In this document: positions 14,843 to 23,945 of the stretch, one piece after another
Numbering within the stretch: position 1 is the first letter of the stretch
How the letters are laid out: each line of letters starts with the position of its first letter
Origin: Sulfolobales archaeon
GTDB taxonomy: Archaea > Thermoproteota > Thermoprotei_A > Sulfolobales > AG1
Direction of reading: 5' to 3'
Length of the DNA: 42,327 bases
Assembly (NCBI GenBank): GCA_038881635.1
Contig: JAVZPJ010000010.1
Location: 1 to 42,327, forward strand
The notes under the pieces: model-generated
The model's database searches: none
What the model saw: the letters and a program-made list of their open reading frames with translations, nothing else
Told to the model about the DNA's origin: nothing
Translations under genes and position numbers: made by a program

Positions 14843-15886
14843 ATGTCAACACCAGACCTTACAGAAGCTGTTGAAAGATTAAGAGAAGAGGTTTTAAAGA
14901 ACTTTGAGAGATTTGGAGATCTGAGGTTTGAAGGAGATATAGAATGGTATGAGTATAGATCTGAGAAGAGCTCGCCTGTGATAGGAGTTGATTCATCTTA
15001 TTACTCTAGGATATACAAGTACATATATCTATATATAATTAGAGGAGTTTCCATACCAAGATCCATAGATAGAGATCTGAGCAGATGTATTCAGAGCAGT
15101 AGTTTTGGAGATGCTCATTTCATAGCATCACCAGCTACCGAGGAGAGCTCTAGAAAAACTCCTCCACCGATTAAAGAGCTTAAGAAGATACTATCACATA
15201 GAACAAGAGATCTAGAAGTAGAGATTGGTGAGAGATCATATGAGTGTGTAAAGAGAGAGTATGTAGGAGAAGAACCTCTAGTGATGATGGACGGGTCTGC
15301 GAGAAGCTTTCTCCCATATAGATTCAAGGGAGCTGGTAGAATTGTTGCAGAAGCTCTAGGGCTTGAGAAGAGCTGGGAGAATAGGCTTAAAACTATTGAC
15401 AAGCTCTCTGAGAGTATGAGCATAGTATTCATATCAAAGACTCAGAGTAGAACATATTATTCGGAGAAGTTAAAACCATATCTAGAGAGAGATGGTAGCA
15501 AGATAGAGATTCTGGTTCCAGACGTGATTTTAATAGATTCTTATCTGAGTAGAAGAGGTGTTTTTAGAAATGGTGTGAGAACACCTGGTTTTTCAGAACC
15601 TGTTTTATATGAGAATAGAGATCCTCATAGAAGGATCACTCTATTCTATGCTGTGTTTCAGAAGGGTGGTGGAATGTATCAGATCAGTCTTCTAGGAGAT
15701 CATACCAGAGAACTGGAGGAGATAAGATCTCTATACGAGAAGATTAGATTCTGGAGTTTAAACGGGTATCCAGAGCCTTTGAGAGAAGCACACCACACAT
15801 CTGTACTCAGATACAGAGATGTCACCAAGCTGCTTTACGTAAGCGGTCTATACATAGAGAGTGGGAGAGAGGCGCTTGAGATATGA
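14843..15886 (+). CDS. nurA: NurA 5'-3' nuclease
   Basis: A 347-residue NurA homologue. The two metal-binding aspartate motifs of the RNase H-like fold are visible as SPVIGVDSSYYSR (about 48-60) and EPLVMMDGSARSFLPYRF (about 145-162). The C-terminal part includes TLFYAVFQKGGGMYQISLLG and the closing REALEI. NurA works with HerA to resect DNA double-strand ends to 3' single strands for recombination. It heads a four-gene operon; the ATGA overlap with herA (15883-15886) indicates translational coupling. A TATA-like ATATTATTAATT at 14799-14810 places transcription near 14832, leaving a leader of about ten bases. Confidence 0.92.
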   Translation: MSTPDLTEAVERLREEVLKNFERFGDLRFEGDIEWYEYRSEKSSPVIGVDSSYYSRIYKYIYLYIIRGVSIPRSIDRDLSRCIQSSSFGDAHFIASPATEESSRKTPPPIKELKKILSHRTRDLEVEIGERSYECVKREYVGEEPLVMMDGSARSFLPYRFKGAGRIVAEALGLEKSWENRLKTIDKLSESMSIVFISKTQSRTYYSEKLKPYLERDGSKIEILVPDVILIDSYLSRRGVFRNGVRTPGFSEPVLYENRDPHRRITLFYAVFQKGGGMYQISLLGDHTRELEEIRSLYEKIRFWSLNGYPEPLREAHHTSVLRYRDVTKLLYVSGLYIESGREALEI

Positions 15887-17589
15887 GTGAGAAGAAGATA
15901 AATGAGAAGGCTACGCCCATAGGAATTATATCATCTTCTAGAACTCCTACAATTGCAGAGATGATTGCTTTATCACCTGTTCCCATAGGATCCTATGTCT
16001 ATACCAGATTTCAGGTGAGAGAGAGAATCAGGGGAGAGGATCTTCTCAGAGATGTTGAGGTTATAGGTATTGTGACAAACGCCTCCTACCAGCCTGCAGT
16101 GCCTATGAGTATTCTATCTCTAGCTAGGGAGGATGTGAGAGAAACCGCTTCTAGGACTAGTAGATTCAACTACTCTCCCATGAATATATATGTGATTGCT
16201 GATGTGAGCGGGGGAGAAGCTACAGTACCGGTATACCCTATACCTCCGGGAGCGGAGGTATACCTTGCACATGATATAGATCCGAATCCTCTGGAGAGGG
16301 TTTACAAGAGATCGAGAAGTGAAGCAGGTCTTATAAGGATAGGCTCTCTAGCCAGGTTTAGAGATGTCGAGATCGCTGTAGACGTGAACAAGCTTTACAA
16401 GCATCTACTGATAGCTGGTGCAACAGGTTCTGGTAAGAGTAATGCGGTGGCAGTTCTCATAGACAGGATCTCAAGACTTGGAGCTCCTATAATAGTATTC
16501 GATGTTCATGGTGAGTACACCAGCTTGAGACTCGAGGATCATAGAACTATTGAGGTTGTCAGAGCACAGATAAATCCTCTAGAGATTGATAAGAGCGTTC
16601 TCGTGAGACTTATAATACCAGAGCCAGCTGCTACAAAGCAGAGAAGAGTTTTTAGAAAAGCATTCAGAGAAGTTTATAAAGAGATTAAAGAGAAAGCGAG
16701 AAAACTGAATCTCAGTCTTCCAATGGCTGTTGAAGCCTTGTTCAGATCTCAGCAGGAAGGTTTGAAGGAAGTTGCTGAGGATCTTTTTGAAGAGAGAGGA
16801 AGCGATCCAGATAAGCTGGATGCTGTGGAGAAATTCCACGTGCTCATGGTAGATAAGATTAGGAAGACAGGTGTAGGCTCTAGCATGGGAAAGGTGGTAT
16901 CAGATGTCGAGGATAAATATGTTGATTTTATATTCTCAACACCTATACTCAGCTTTGATGCTGTGAATCCTCTCAACAGGATTTCTCCCGGGAAGATTAT
17001 AGTTTATGATGTCTCAGATCTAACAGATTATCAGAAGGCATGGATTCTGAGAATGCTAGCTGAAGAGCTTTTAGACCTTCTAAAGAGAAGATATAGAGAG
17101 GAAGGTTTTAGAAGTAGAATACCACCAATAGTTCTAGTTATAGAGGAGGCACCTCTATTCATATCTAAGGAATCCGATAGATTCGCTAAGGAGAGTATTA
17201 AGAAGATTGCTAGAGAAGGTAGGAAGTTCGGAGGAATCCTGGTAGTGGTCAGTCAAAGACCTAGAGTTCTAGATCCAGACATATCATCACAGATCCAGAA
17301 CTATCTATTTCTAAAACTTGTTCAGGAGGAGGATATTGCCAGCGTCATGAACATAGCTGATAATCTTGAGGAGAGTCTTGCAAGAACTCTCACATCACTG
17401 CCAACAGGCTGGGGTATTCTCATGGGTGAGTGGGTCGGTAGATTTCCAGCGCTAGTAGCTGTAGACAAGCATGAGGGTAAGACTGCTGGAGCATCTCCAG
17501 ATCTTGTTGCTGAGTGGAGGGAGTATAGAGAGTGGGAGGAGAGAGGGAGTCTAGCTCCTTCAGAGTTTCCGGGTGATGGTGTTCTATGA
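15883..17589 (+). CDS. herA: HerA bipolar DNA helicase/translocase
   Basis: A 568-residue HerA/FtsK-family ATPase that forms hexamers and drives the NurA nuclease in end resection. The N-terminal HAS beta-barrel spans roughly residues 15-150 (IGSYVYTRFQVRERIRGEDL). Walker A is LLIAGATGSGKSNAVAVLID (about 175-194), followed by IVFDVHGEYTSL. An alpha-helical insertion (about 240-330) carries KQRRVFRKAFREVYKEIKEK. Walker B is PPIVLVIEEAPLFI with the catalytic glutamate, and the sensor/arginine region is IAREGRKFGGILVVVSQRPR. The size fits Thermoproteota HerA. It overlaps nurA by four bases and mre11 by four bases (ATGA at 17586-17589), so expression is tightly coupled. Confidence 0.97.
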   Translation: MSEKKINEKATPIGIISSSRTPTIAEMIALSPVPIGSYVYTRFQVRERIRGEDLLRDVEVIGIVTNASYQPAVPMSILSLAREDVRETASRTSRFNYSPMNIYVIADVSGGEATVPVYPIPPGAEVYLAHDIDPNPLERVYKRSRSEAGLIRIGSLARFRDVEIAVDVNKLYKHLLIAGATGSGKSNAVAVLIDRISRLGAPIIVFDVHGEYTSLRLEDHRTIEVVRAQINPLEIDKSVLVRLIIPEPAATKQRRVFRKAFREVYKEIKEKARKLNLSLPMAVEALFRSQQEGLKEVAEDLFEERGSDPDKLDAVEKFHVLMVDKIRKTGVGSSMGKVVSDVEDKYVDFIFSTPILSFDAVNPLNRISPGKIIVYDVSDLTDYQKAWILRMLAEELLDLLKRRYREEGFRSRIPPIVLVIEEAPLFISKESDRFAKESIKKIAREGRKFGGILVVVSQRPRVLDPDISSQIQNYLFLKLVQEEDIASVMNIADNLEESLARTLTSLPTGWGILMGEWVGRFPALVAVDKHEGKTAGASPDLVAEWREYREWEERGSLAPSEFPGDGVL

Positions 17590-18815
17590 AGCTTGTTCAT
17601 GTTTCAGACACTCATCTTGGGCATAGAAGATGGGGGCTTCCTGAGAGGGAGATAGATCTTTATGATTCTTTTTCCGAGGTTGTCGATATAGCTATTAGAG
17701 AAGGTGCCGAGATTATCCTGCATGGAGGAGATATGTTTGACAGACCTGACCCTCCTCCTCAGACCTATATACGTGTCTATAGAGAGCTTTCAAGACTCAG
17801 AGATCATGGGATTTCATTCTTCGTGGTAGCTGGGAATCATGATCTTCCTAGTACTATGAAGAGCTCTCCTCTAGAGTTCTTCGGATCTATAGGTCTTATG
17901 AATGTTCTCTCAATAAATACTGATGGGTCTAGAACTTTCACAAGCAGAGAAGGTTTTGAAGTTGAGATCCTAGGATATTCTAAGAGGGTTTCCAACCGCT
18001 TCTTCGAGGGAGGGTATGCTCAGAAGAATGATCTGAGGAGAGATATTATTAGGATAGCTCTCGTACACTCGCTCACATGCGATCCATTTAAGACCTTCTA
18101 TGGATGGAGCGATAATATATGTAGAGAGAGAGGTTTGAGAAGTCTCTCAGACCTAGGTGAGAGAGCTGGCATGTTCAGATACATAGCTCTAGGAGATTTT
18201 CACATGCCTTGGGAGGGGAGGATTAGATCTACTCCGGCTTGCTATCCCGGATCTATTGAAGCTCTTGATAGAGGTGAGGCTTTTAATGATGCTGGAGAGT
18301 TTATAGAGAGAAGTATCTATGTAGTTAAAATAGATCCTGATGGAGTTGATCTCAGGAGGGTGAAGCTTGAGAGAACAAGACGCTGGATCTATATTGAAGG
18401 CTCTGATTATAAGGATCTGATAAGTAAAATCAGATCTATTCAATGGAGTGCTTTTAAAAAACCTCCTATAGCTGTATTCCTTCTAAAGAAAACCCCCACC
18501 ACTCTAGAGAGAGAGTCTGTGACTAGAGAGCTTAACGCTCTAATCGAGTCTAAAAAGATCTTTAGATATGATCTTATTGTGGAAGAGAGTTCTCGAGAAG
18601 GTACTCGCATAATAGCTTCCTCAGGATCTTCTGAATCTATAGAAGTTCCTAGCATTGAGAATGTTCTCAAAGATATATTAAAAGATCATGAGCTTGCAGA
18701 TCTTCTCAGCAGATTTATAGATGAGAATATAGGTGGAAAAGATCTTCTTAACACTCTTATTAGCAGAAGAGATCTTCTAGATAAGCTTTATAATATGATC
18801 AAGGATCTCAGGTGA
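17586..18815 (+). CDS. mre11: Mre11 nuclease subunit
   Basis: A 409-residue Mre11 with all phosphoesterase motifs: VSDTHLGHRRWG (about 5-16), ILHGGDMFDRPDPP, FFVVAGNHDLP, RIALVHS and YIALGDFHMPWEG. These supply the Asp/His/Asn ligands of the two Mn2+ ions for 3'-5' exonuclease and endonuclease activity. The last motif is usually G-H-x-H; here it reads G-D-F-H-M, keeping the second histidine but with Asp in place of the first, as in several archaeal Mre11 proteins. The C-terminal residues (about 290-409) form the capping and Rad50-binding region. It starts inside the end of herA and is followed six bases later by rad50. Confidence 0.95.
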   Translation: MKLVHVSDTHLGHRRWGLPEREIDLYDSFSEVVDIAIREGAEIILHGGDMFDRPDPPPQTYIRVYRELSRLRDHGISFFVVAGNHDLPSTMKSSPLEFFGSIGLMNVLSINTDGSRTFTSREGFEVEILGYSKRVSNRFFEGGYAQKNDLRRDIIRIALVHSLTCDPFKTFYGWSDNICRERGLRSLSDLGERAGMFRYIALGDFHMPWEGRIRSTPACYPGSIEALDRGEAFNDAGEFIERSIYVVKIDPDGVDLRRVKLERTRRWIYIEGSDYKDLISKIRSIQWSAFKKPPIAVFLLKKTPTTLERESVTRELNALIESKKIFRYDLIVEESSREGTRIIASSGSSESIEVPSIENVLKDILKDHELADLLSRFIDENIGGKDLLNTLISRRDLLDKLYNMIKDLR

Positions 18816-18821
18816 TCATAG

Positions 18822-21173
18822 TTGTTTATAGAGAGAGTTAAGATAGAAAACATACTCTCACACCAGAACTCGGTTGTAGAGTTTAAAGAAGGTCTTAACG
18901 TGATCATAGGACCTAATGGAGCTGGTAAGAGTACTATTATCGATAGCATAGTATACGCTCTACTAGCCCTGGGAAGAGGTTCTGAAGAGATTGTCAGAAC
19001 TTCGAAGAGCAACATGCTGAGAGGAGGTTCTAGTAGAGGTTCTATAGAGCTTGTCTTCAGAATCGGAGGAGAGAGGTATGTGGTTAGAAGAGAGATAGGT
19101 CTGAAAGGAGATTCCACTGATTTTCTCAAGAGACTCAGTCCAAAAGAATCAATTCTAGCTATAGGAAGTAGCGTGCCTAGAGAGATTATGAAGATACTCA
19201 GTATCTCAGAACCTAAGATCCTTACCTCAACTATTATAGCTAGACAGGATTTTCTCAATGAAGTTCTCCTAGAACCTCCTTCGAAGAGAAAAGAGAGGAT
19301 TTTAAAACTTCTAGGTCTTGAGAAGCTTGAGAAAGCCAGGGAAAATCTGAGAAAGATCATTGGAGAAGTAGATTCGAAGATAATGAGTATTGAAAGAGAG
19401 TTAGGGAGGAAAGAACAGCTTGATAGAGAGATCAAGAAGCTTGAGAAAGATCTCTCTATCCTCAGAGCTGAGAGAGATAAGCTGAGAACTGAGGTGGAGA
19501 ATTCTAGAAAGAAAGTAGAAGAACTTGAGAAACTTAGAGAAGAGATCAGCGAGCTTCTAAGAGTTATCCCGATAGCAGTATTCTACGAGAATAGATCTAG
19601 AGAGTATGAGGAGAAGAAGAAGAGATTGAAAGAACTTGAAGATAAGATCTCAGCTTATGAGAAATTAGATCTCAACGAAGTGGCAGAGCTTAGAGACAGG
19701 ATTCTAAATATGAGAAGCAGTATGAAGACATTGGAGGAGGAGTTAGAGAAGAGGGTTAGAGAGGTTGAGAGATTAGAATCACATGCTGAGAATATTGTTA
19801 AAGAGATCTCTGAGAAGTATAAAGATGAAGATCTTGAAAAGCTCTGGAGAGAGAGGGTTTATACTAGAGTTATAGAGGTTTCTGAGAGGATTCTAAGAGA
19901 TCTTGAGAATAGTATAGCTACTGCAAGAGCTTATATAGAGATCTACAGGAATTTCCAGGAGAGTTTTAGAGAAACTGATAGATGCCCTATATGTGGAACT
20001 CCTCTATCTAGGGATAAAATAGATCATCTTATCAGAGAGCATTCTACTAAGATAGAAGAGTATAGTAAGAAGATCAGTGTTCTCACAATATCTAGAGAGG
20101 ATCTTAGCAGACTTGTAAGAGAACTTAGAGACACTCTAAACAGAGTAGAGGTAGAGAATGGGAGGATTAGAGAACTTAGAGAGAAGAGAGATAATCTAGA
20201 GAGAGAACTTAGAGAGAATCTCTCTAGATGCTCGCATATTCTCCAGCAAGCTGGTGTTGAGAAGTCTGAGGATGTGTCAGAGGATATATCATGTGTCAAG
20301 ATTCTTGAGAGAATCTATCGAGAGTATGATGCTTTAAAACAGGTTTTCGAGAGTATTAGAAGAGATCTTCCTCTTATAGAAGCTGATCTGAGAAGTCGTG
20401 AGAAAGAAGCTGAAGAGGCTAGATCTAAGGTTATATACTTCGCGAGATCAAGAGGTTTTAAAGATCTTGAAGGTTTAGACCTGAGTTCAATGGAATCTTC
20501 TCTGAAGAAGTATAGCGAAAGAATTTTAAGAGAACTTGAAGAGGCTAGGAGATCTTATGAGAATGCTAGTAGCAGGCTTAATAGAATTGAAGGTGAGATC
20601 TCTAGAAGTGAAAATGATCTCAGGATTAAGAAGGAGGAGATAAGCAAGCTTAAAGATCTTGAGAGCGAGATCCATGTTCTGAAAAAAGCTAGAGATTCTC
20701 TAGAGAAACTCTCAGAGATCTTCAGAAAAGACGGTGTTATCGCGAAGATCCTCACCTCAAGGGTTAGAGCATCTCTAGAGTCAGAGATCAATAGAATTCT
20801 TAGAGAGACTAATAGAGAGTTTAGAATGAAGATCGATGAAGAATTCGGATTTGGAATAGTATATTCTTCAGGAGTTGAAAGACCTATAGAGAATCTGAGT
20901 GGAGGCGAGAAGACTATACTCTCAATAGCACTAAGACTTGCTCTAGCAAGAATTCTCACGGGCAGGATACCGAGATTTATGATACTCGACGAACCTACTC
21001 AGAACCTAGATTCAGACATGAGAATAATGATATTCGATATAATAAGAGAAATAGCTGGGGCAATGGATCAGGTTATAGTGGTGACACACGATGAAGAGAT
21101 AGCAGACAGAGCTGATAGACTTATAAGAGTTATCAATACAGGTGGTGTGAGCAGGATTAATATCGAGAGATGA
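18822..21173 (+). CDS. rad50: Rad50 ATPase with zinc hook
   Basis: A 783-residue SMC-like ATPase and partner of Mre11. Walker A is GPNGAGKST (about 30-38), the Q-loop is TIIARQDFLNEV, and a long Glu/Arg/Lys-rich coiled coil is interrupted by the zinc hook CPICGTPL (Cys388 and Cys391), which lets two Rad50 molecules dimerise. The C-terminal half returns with the ABC signature ENLSGGEKTILSIALRLALARIL, Walker B RFMILDEPTQNLDSD and the H-loop VVTHDEE. The hook lies almost at mid-length, as expected. The protein is short for the family (many are 850-900 aa), implying shorter coiled-coil arms. The start is TTG at 18822, preceded by GGTGATC at 18811-18817, which also contains the mre11 stop. Confidence 0.96.
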   Translation: MFIERVKIENILSHQNSVVEFKEGLNVIIGPNGAGKSTIIDSIVYALLALGRGSEEIVRTSKSNMLRGGSSRGSIELVFRIGGERYVVRREIGLKGDSTDFLKRLSPKESILAIGSSVPREIMKILSISEPKILTSTIIARQDFLNEVLLEPPSKRKERILKLLGLEKLEKARENLRKIIGEVDSKIMSIERELGRKEQLDREIKKLEKDLSILRAERDKLRTEVENSRKKVEELEKLREEISELLRVIPIAVFYENRSREYEEKKKRLKELEDKISAYEKLDLNEVAELRDRILNMRSSMKTLEEELEKRVREVERLESHAENIVKEISEKYKDEDLEKLWRERVYTRVIEVSERILRDLENSIATARAYIEIYRNFQESFRETDRCPICGTPLSRDKIDHLIREHSTKIEEYSKKISVLTISREDLSRLVRELRDTLNRVEVENGRIRELREKRDNLERELRENLSRCSHILQQAGVEKSEDVSEDISCVKILERIYREYDALKQVFESIRRDLPLIEADLRSREKEAEEARSKVIYFARSRGFKDLEGLDLSSMESSLKKYSERILRELEEARRSYENASSRLNRIEGEISRSENDLRIKKEEISKLKDLESEIHVLKKARDSLEKLSEIFRKDGVIAKILTSRVRASLESEINRILRETNREFRMKIDEEFGFGIVYSSGVERPIENLSGGEKTILSIALRLALARILTGRIPRFMILDEPTQNLDSDMRIMIFDIIREIAGAMDQVIVVTHDEEIADRADRLIRVINTGGVSRINIER

Positions 21174-21234
21174 GAGATAGAAGAGATCCCAGGATTTTAG
21201 CCTTGAGCATTATAAATAGATTAGTGATGATACC

Positions 21235-22059
21235 ATGAGCGAGGAGGAGAGTAGCAGAGTTGAAGTCGAGAGACTTAAAACAGGTGTTGAAGGATTTGAC
21301 GAGCTTATTGGAGGAGGTATTCCCAGAGGTTTTTTCGTAGCAGTCACAGGAGAGCCTGGAACTGGAAAGACTGTGTTCTCAATACACTTCGCCTGGCAAG
21401 GCTATCTTGAGGGTGATAGGATCATATATGTGACTACTGAGGAGAGTCGTGAGAGTATCTCTAGACAGGCTAGAATGTTCGGCATGGATTTTGAGAAGGC
21501 AGTTAATGAGGGGAGGATGATAATAATTGACGCTCTAATGAGAAGTAGAAGTGATGAGTGGAATCTCGAGGAGCTAGATCCTGACAGGCTTGTGGAGAAG
21601 GTTATCGAAGCTAAGAAGAGACTTGGATATGGAAGAGCTAGACTTATCATAGATAGTATGAGTGCTTTCTGGCTTGATAAACCTGCTATGGCTAGGAGGT
21701 ATAGTTATTCTGTTAAGAGAGTTCTCTATAGATGGGATTTCACAACTCTCATGATAAGTCAGTATGCTATAACAACAGGAGATGCTTTCGGCTTCGGAGT
21801 AGAGCATGTTGCTGATGGAATTATAAGATTTAGAAGAGCTATAGTGAGAGGTGTTCTCAAGAGATATGTGATAGTTGAGAAGATGAGGCAGACACAACAT
21901 GACACGAGAATGCATGAGATAGAGATAATAGATGGAGTGGGTATGAGAGTTAAGAAAGCTACAGAGCTTGGAAGAGAAGATCTGTCACTCCCGAGAGATG
22001 TTATCAGAAGAATTAAAGAATCTAAGAAAGAAGCTGAGAGAGAAGTACCCGAAGAATAG
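21235..22059 (+). CDS. KaiC-like RecA-superfamily ATPase
   Basis: A 274-residue single-domain KaiC-family protein. Features are the KaiC-type opening RLKTGVEGFDELIGGGIPRG (about 13-32), Walker A VTGEPGTGKTVFSI (about 37-50), IYVTTEESRESISRQARMFG, Walker B RLIIDSMSAFW and MISQYAITTGDAFGFGVEHV. Archaeal single-domain KaiC proteins are numerous; proposed roles include signalling and DNA-repair regulation, none certain. It lies 61 bases after rad50. A TATA-like ATTATAAATAG near 21206-21216 predicts a transcript beginning close to the ATG, so it probably has its own promoter, perhaps with a leaderless message, in addition to any read-through from the repair operon. The C-terminus is charged (RRIKESKKEAEREVPEE). 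Confidence 0.88.
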   Translation: MSEEESSRVEVERLKTGVEGFDELIGGGIPRGFFVAVTGEPGTGKTVFSIHFAWQGYLEGDRIIYVTTEESRESISRQARMFGMDFEKAVNEGRMIIIDALMRSRSDEWNLEELDPDRLVEKVIEAKKRLGYGRARLIIDSMSAFWLDKPAMARRYSYSVKRVLYRWDFTTLMISQYAITTGDAFGFGVEHVADGIIRFRRAIVRGVLKRYVIVEKMRQTQHDTRMHEIEIIDGVGMRVKKATELGREDLSLPRDVIRRIKESKKEAEREVPEE

Positions 22060-22476
22060 TGGTGTGATGATCCTCTAAGTTCTAGAGAAGATCTTCGATA
22101 GAGCATCATAAAAACGCTACCAGCCTTCCTTCCCTAATCTCCCAAAACTCTACCGGCTACCTGAGAACTCTACAAACCTCTCTAGTAGAATAGTGTTTCT
22201 CTAAAAATCCTACACTGATATGCGATGCTACTTGGAATTAGTTCAGCTAGAAGTAGAAAAATCGAGTCTCTCCTGAGATTCTCGAGAGACAACGGTTGGA
22301 GAGATCGCTTTGAAAACCTCCAGACAAGGTGAGGTTCTGAATAGATGTGAGAGAGCGGAGATGAGGTAATGGAATAATCTAATAGAGTCTATATAAGGAG
22401 CTGAAGTCCTTATTCAATAGCATCTCCTAACTCGTTTATTAGCTCTGCTGAGAAGGTTTTCTATGCGAATTGAAAA
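22060..22476. other. Intergenic region, 417 bp, no gene seen
   Basis: No convincing reading frame or tRNA was found. Two short inverted repeats are present: GTCTCTC at 22266-22272 with GAGAGAC at 22284-22290, and ATAAGGA at 22393-22399 with TCCTTAT at 22407-22413. The second overlaps a TATA-like CTATATAAGG (22389-22398) and may be part of the promoter of the downstream MFS gene. Confidence 0.5.
22389..22413 (+). promoter_or_regulatory. TATA-like element overlapped by a 7-bp dyad
   Basis: CTATATAAGG is followed at once by the second half of a dyad, ATAAGGA (22393-22399) and TCCTTAT (22407-22413) with a seven-base spacer. The position fits an operator that would block TBP/TFB or polymerase loading at the MFS gene that begins at 22477. 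A seven-base dyad can occur by chance. Confidence 0.35.
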
Positions 22477-23694
22477 ATGAACGACAGCGACCCAAGGTGT
22501 TCTAACAAGAGTTTCTCGAGACCTGTAGTTGTCAGACAGTCTCTAGCATCTCTAGCAGATAATTTCTCAGCTCCATACATAGGCTACTATCTCGCGGCAT
22601 TAACCTCTTCTGGAGTTCTTCAAGGGATTCTTCAGTTCTCATTAAACTCTCTCCCCACGCTTGCTCAGGTTCTCCTAGGATCTTTTATAGATAGATTGAG
22701 AAAATATATAATGATCCTTCTTATAACTTCAGTCACAGCTTCATCACTCTGGATACTGATCTCTTTAACACTAGATCCTTTGATTCTAGTAGGACTCTAC
22801 ACTCTCAGAGCCGTTGCCGTGGGGATCTCAGGACTTGCTCTCATAGCATTCATAGGTGCCTTCTATTCAAGTCATGAGAGAGGAAAGATCCTGAGCACTA
22901 TAACCATTGCATCTCAGATCACAGCTCTACTGGCTTTCGTAACAGTAGGATTTCTAATAAATCCTTCAATAGATCTTCTCAGAATCCTATTTATAGTCTC
23001 AGGAATCATAAGCCTCATAGGATCATTAATCTGGCTTAATATGCTATACCTAGATTCATGTCTGGAAAGCTCTGAAAGAAAATCTTCTGAGATCTCTATC
23101 TCTAAAGCATTTAAAATAATCCTCAAGAACAGATCCTTTATGAAATTCGACTACGCATTCTCAGGATATATACTGGCGATGTCTTTTGCCTGGCCTTACT
23201 TCGCTGTTGCTCAGGTGTATCTATATAGAATGAGTGTTTCAGATCTCGCGATTCTGAACATAATCTCAACTCTTTCAACAATGATCTCTCAGTATATTCT
23301 CATGAAAATCCTTCCTAGAACAGATCTTAAGAAGCTTGTTATTATTAGTAGAATAGGATTTGTAACACCACCTCTATTCTACGCTGTCTCACCTAATATA
23401 GAGTATATATACATCTCAAATCTTATCATAGGTCCTTTCCAGGCTATCACCAACGTAGTTATACCACTCTACACCCTCGAGGTATCTGAGAAGCGTTTTC
23501 AAGCAAGTCATCTAGCATTTCTAAACTTCAGCCAGGGTGTTACAGCGGCTGTGGGGTCTATGATAGGAGGTTTTACAATGGATCGATTTGTCAGACTATA
23601 CGGATATGAAGGACTTAGGATAGGATTCGCTATATCAACAGTTTTCAGAATCCTAACAACAATACCTTTCATAAAAATAGATAAAGTAAGATGA
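22477..23694 (+). CDS. MFS transporter, 12-helix type
   Basis: A 405-residue integral membrane protein with about 12 hydrophobic helices in two halves joined by a charged loop (SCLESSERKSSEISISK, about 193-211). The motif-A loop between helices 2 and 3 is degenerate (GSFIDRLRKYIMIL), and a second-half counterpart appears as MKILPRTDLKKLVII. The arrangement fits the major facilitator superfamily, but I cannot assign a subfamily or substrate. It stands alone: a 417-base gap precedes it and 217 bases separate it from the purine permease. The ATG at 22477 has no clear Shine-Dalgarno sequence (AATTGAAAA precedes it). Confidence 0.85.
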   Translation: MNDSDPRCSNKSFSRPVVVRQSLASLADNFSAPYIGYYLAALTSSGVLQGILQFSLNSLPTLAQVLLGSFIDRLRKYIMILLITSVTASSLWILISLTLDPLILVGLYTLRAVAVGISGLALIAFIGAFYSSHERGKILSTITIASQITALLAFVTVGFLINPSIDLLRILFIVSGIISLIGSLIWLNMLYLDSCLESSERKSSEISISKAFKIILKNRSFMKFDYAFSGYILAMSFAWPYFAVAQVYLYRMSVSDLAILNIISTLSTMISQYILMKILPRTDLKKLVIISRIGFVTPPLFYAVSPNIEYIYISNLIIGPFQAITNVVIPLYTLEVSEKRFQASHLAFLNFSQGVTAAVGSMIGGFTMDRFVRLYGYEGLRIGFAISTVFRILTTIPFIKIDKVR

Positions 23695-23867
23695 TCCGAT
23701 CTTCAGACTCAGAGCTTTTGCTGATACCATTCTCTCAATATAGATACTTAAATCCACTCCTGAGAATAATGCGATCTCTATTAATGAAATAATGTTAAAG
23801 TTCTCTTGAGATCAGCCCTAGATCTTTTTACTTAATCATATTAAAAACAATATCAGAGGATACACCT

Positions 23868-23945
23868 ATGACTTATAAGCTCTATATCACTCTCGTTCTA
23901 GCGGGATATAATTGGTCAGGAGATCTAGAATTCTCACTCCTATAG
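23868..23945 (+). CDS. Possible 25-residue upstream ORF overlapping the purine permease start
   Basis: An ATG at 23868, seven bases after AGAGGA, opens a 25-codon frame (MTYKLYITLVLAGYNWSG...) that ends at a TAG at 23943-23945, 34 bases inside the AzgA-type gene and in a different frame. The permease itself begins at a TTG with only a weak ribosome-binding site, directly after an in-frame TAA. The small frame could be a leader that couples or limits permease translation, or simply chance. Confidence 0.3.
   Translation: MTYKLYITLVLAGYNWSGDLEFSLL

Noticed and set aside
22064-22170. Possible C/D box guide RNA starting with GTGATGA at 22064
   Set aside because: No CUGA box at a suitable distance; the first CTGA is about 96 bases away, too far for an archaeal C/D RNA.
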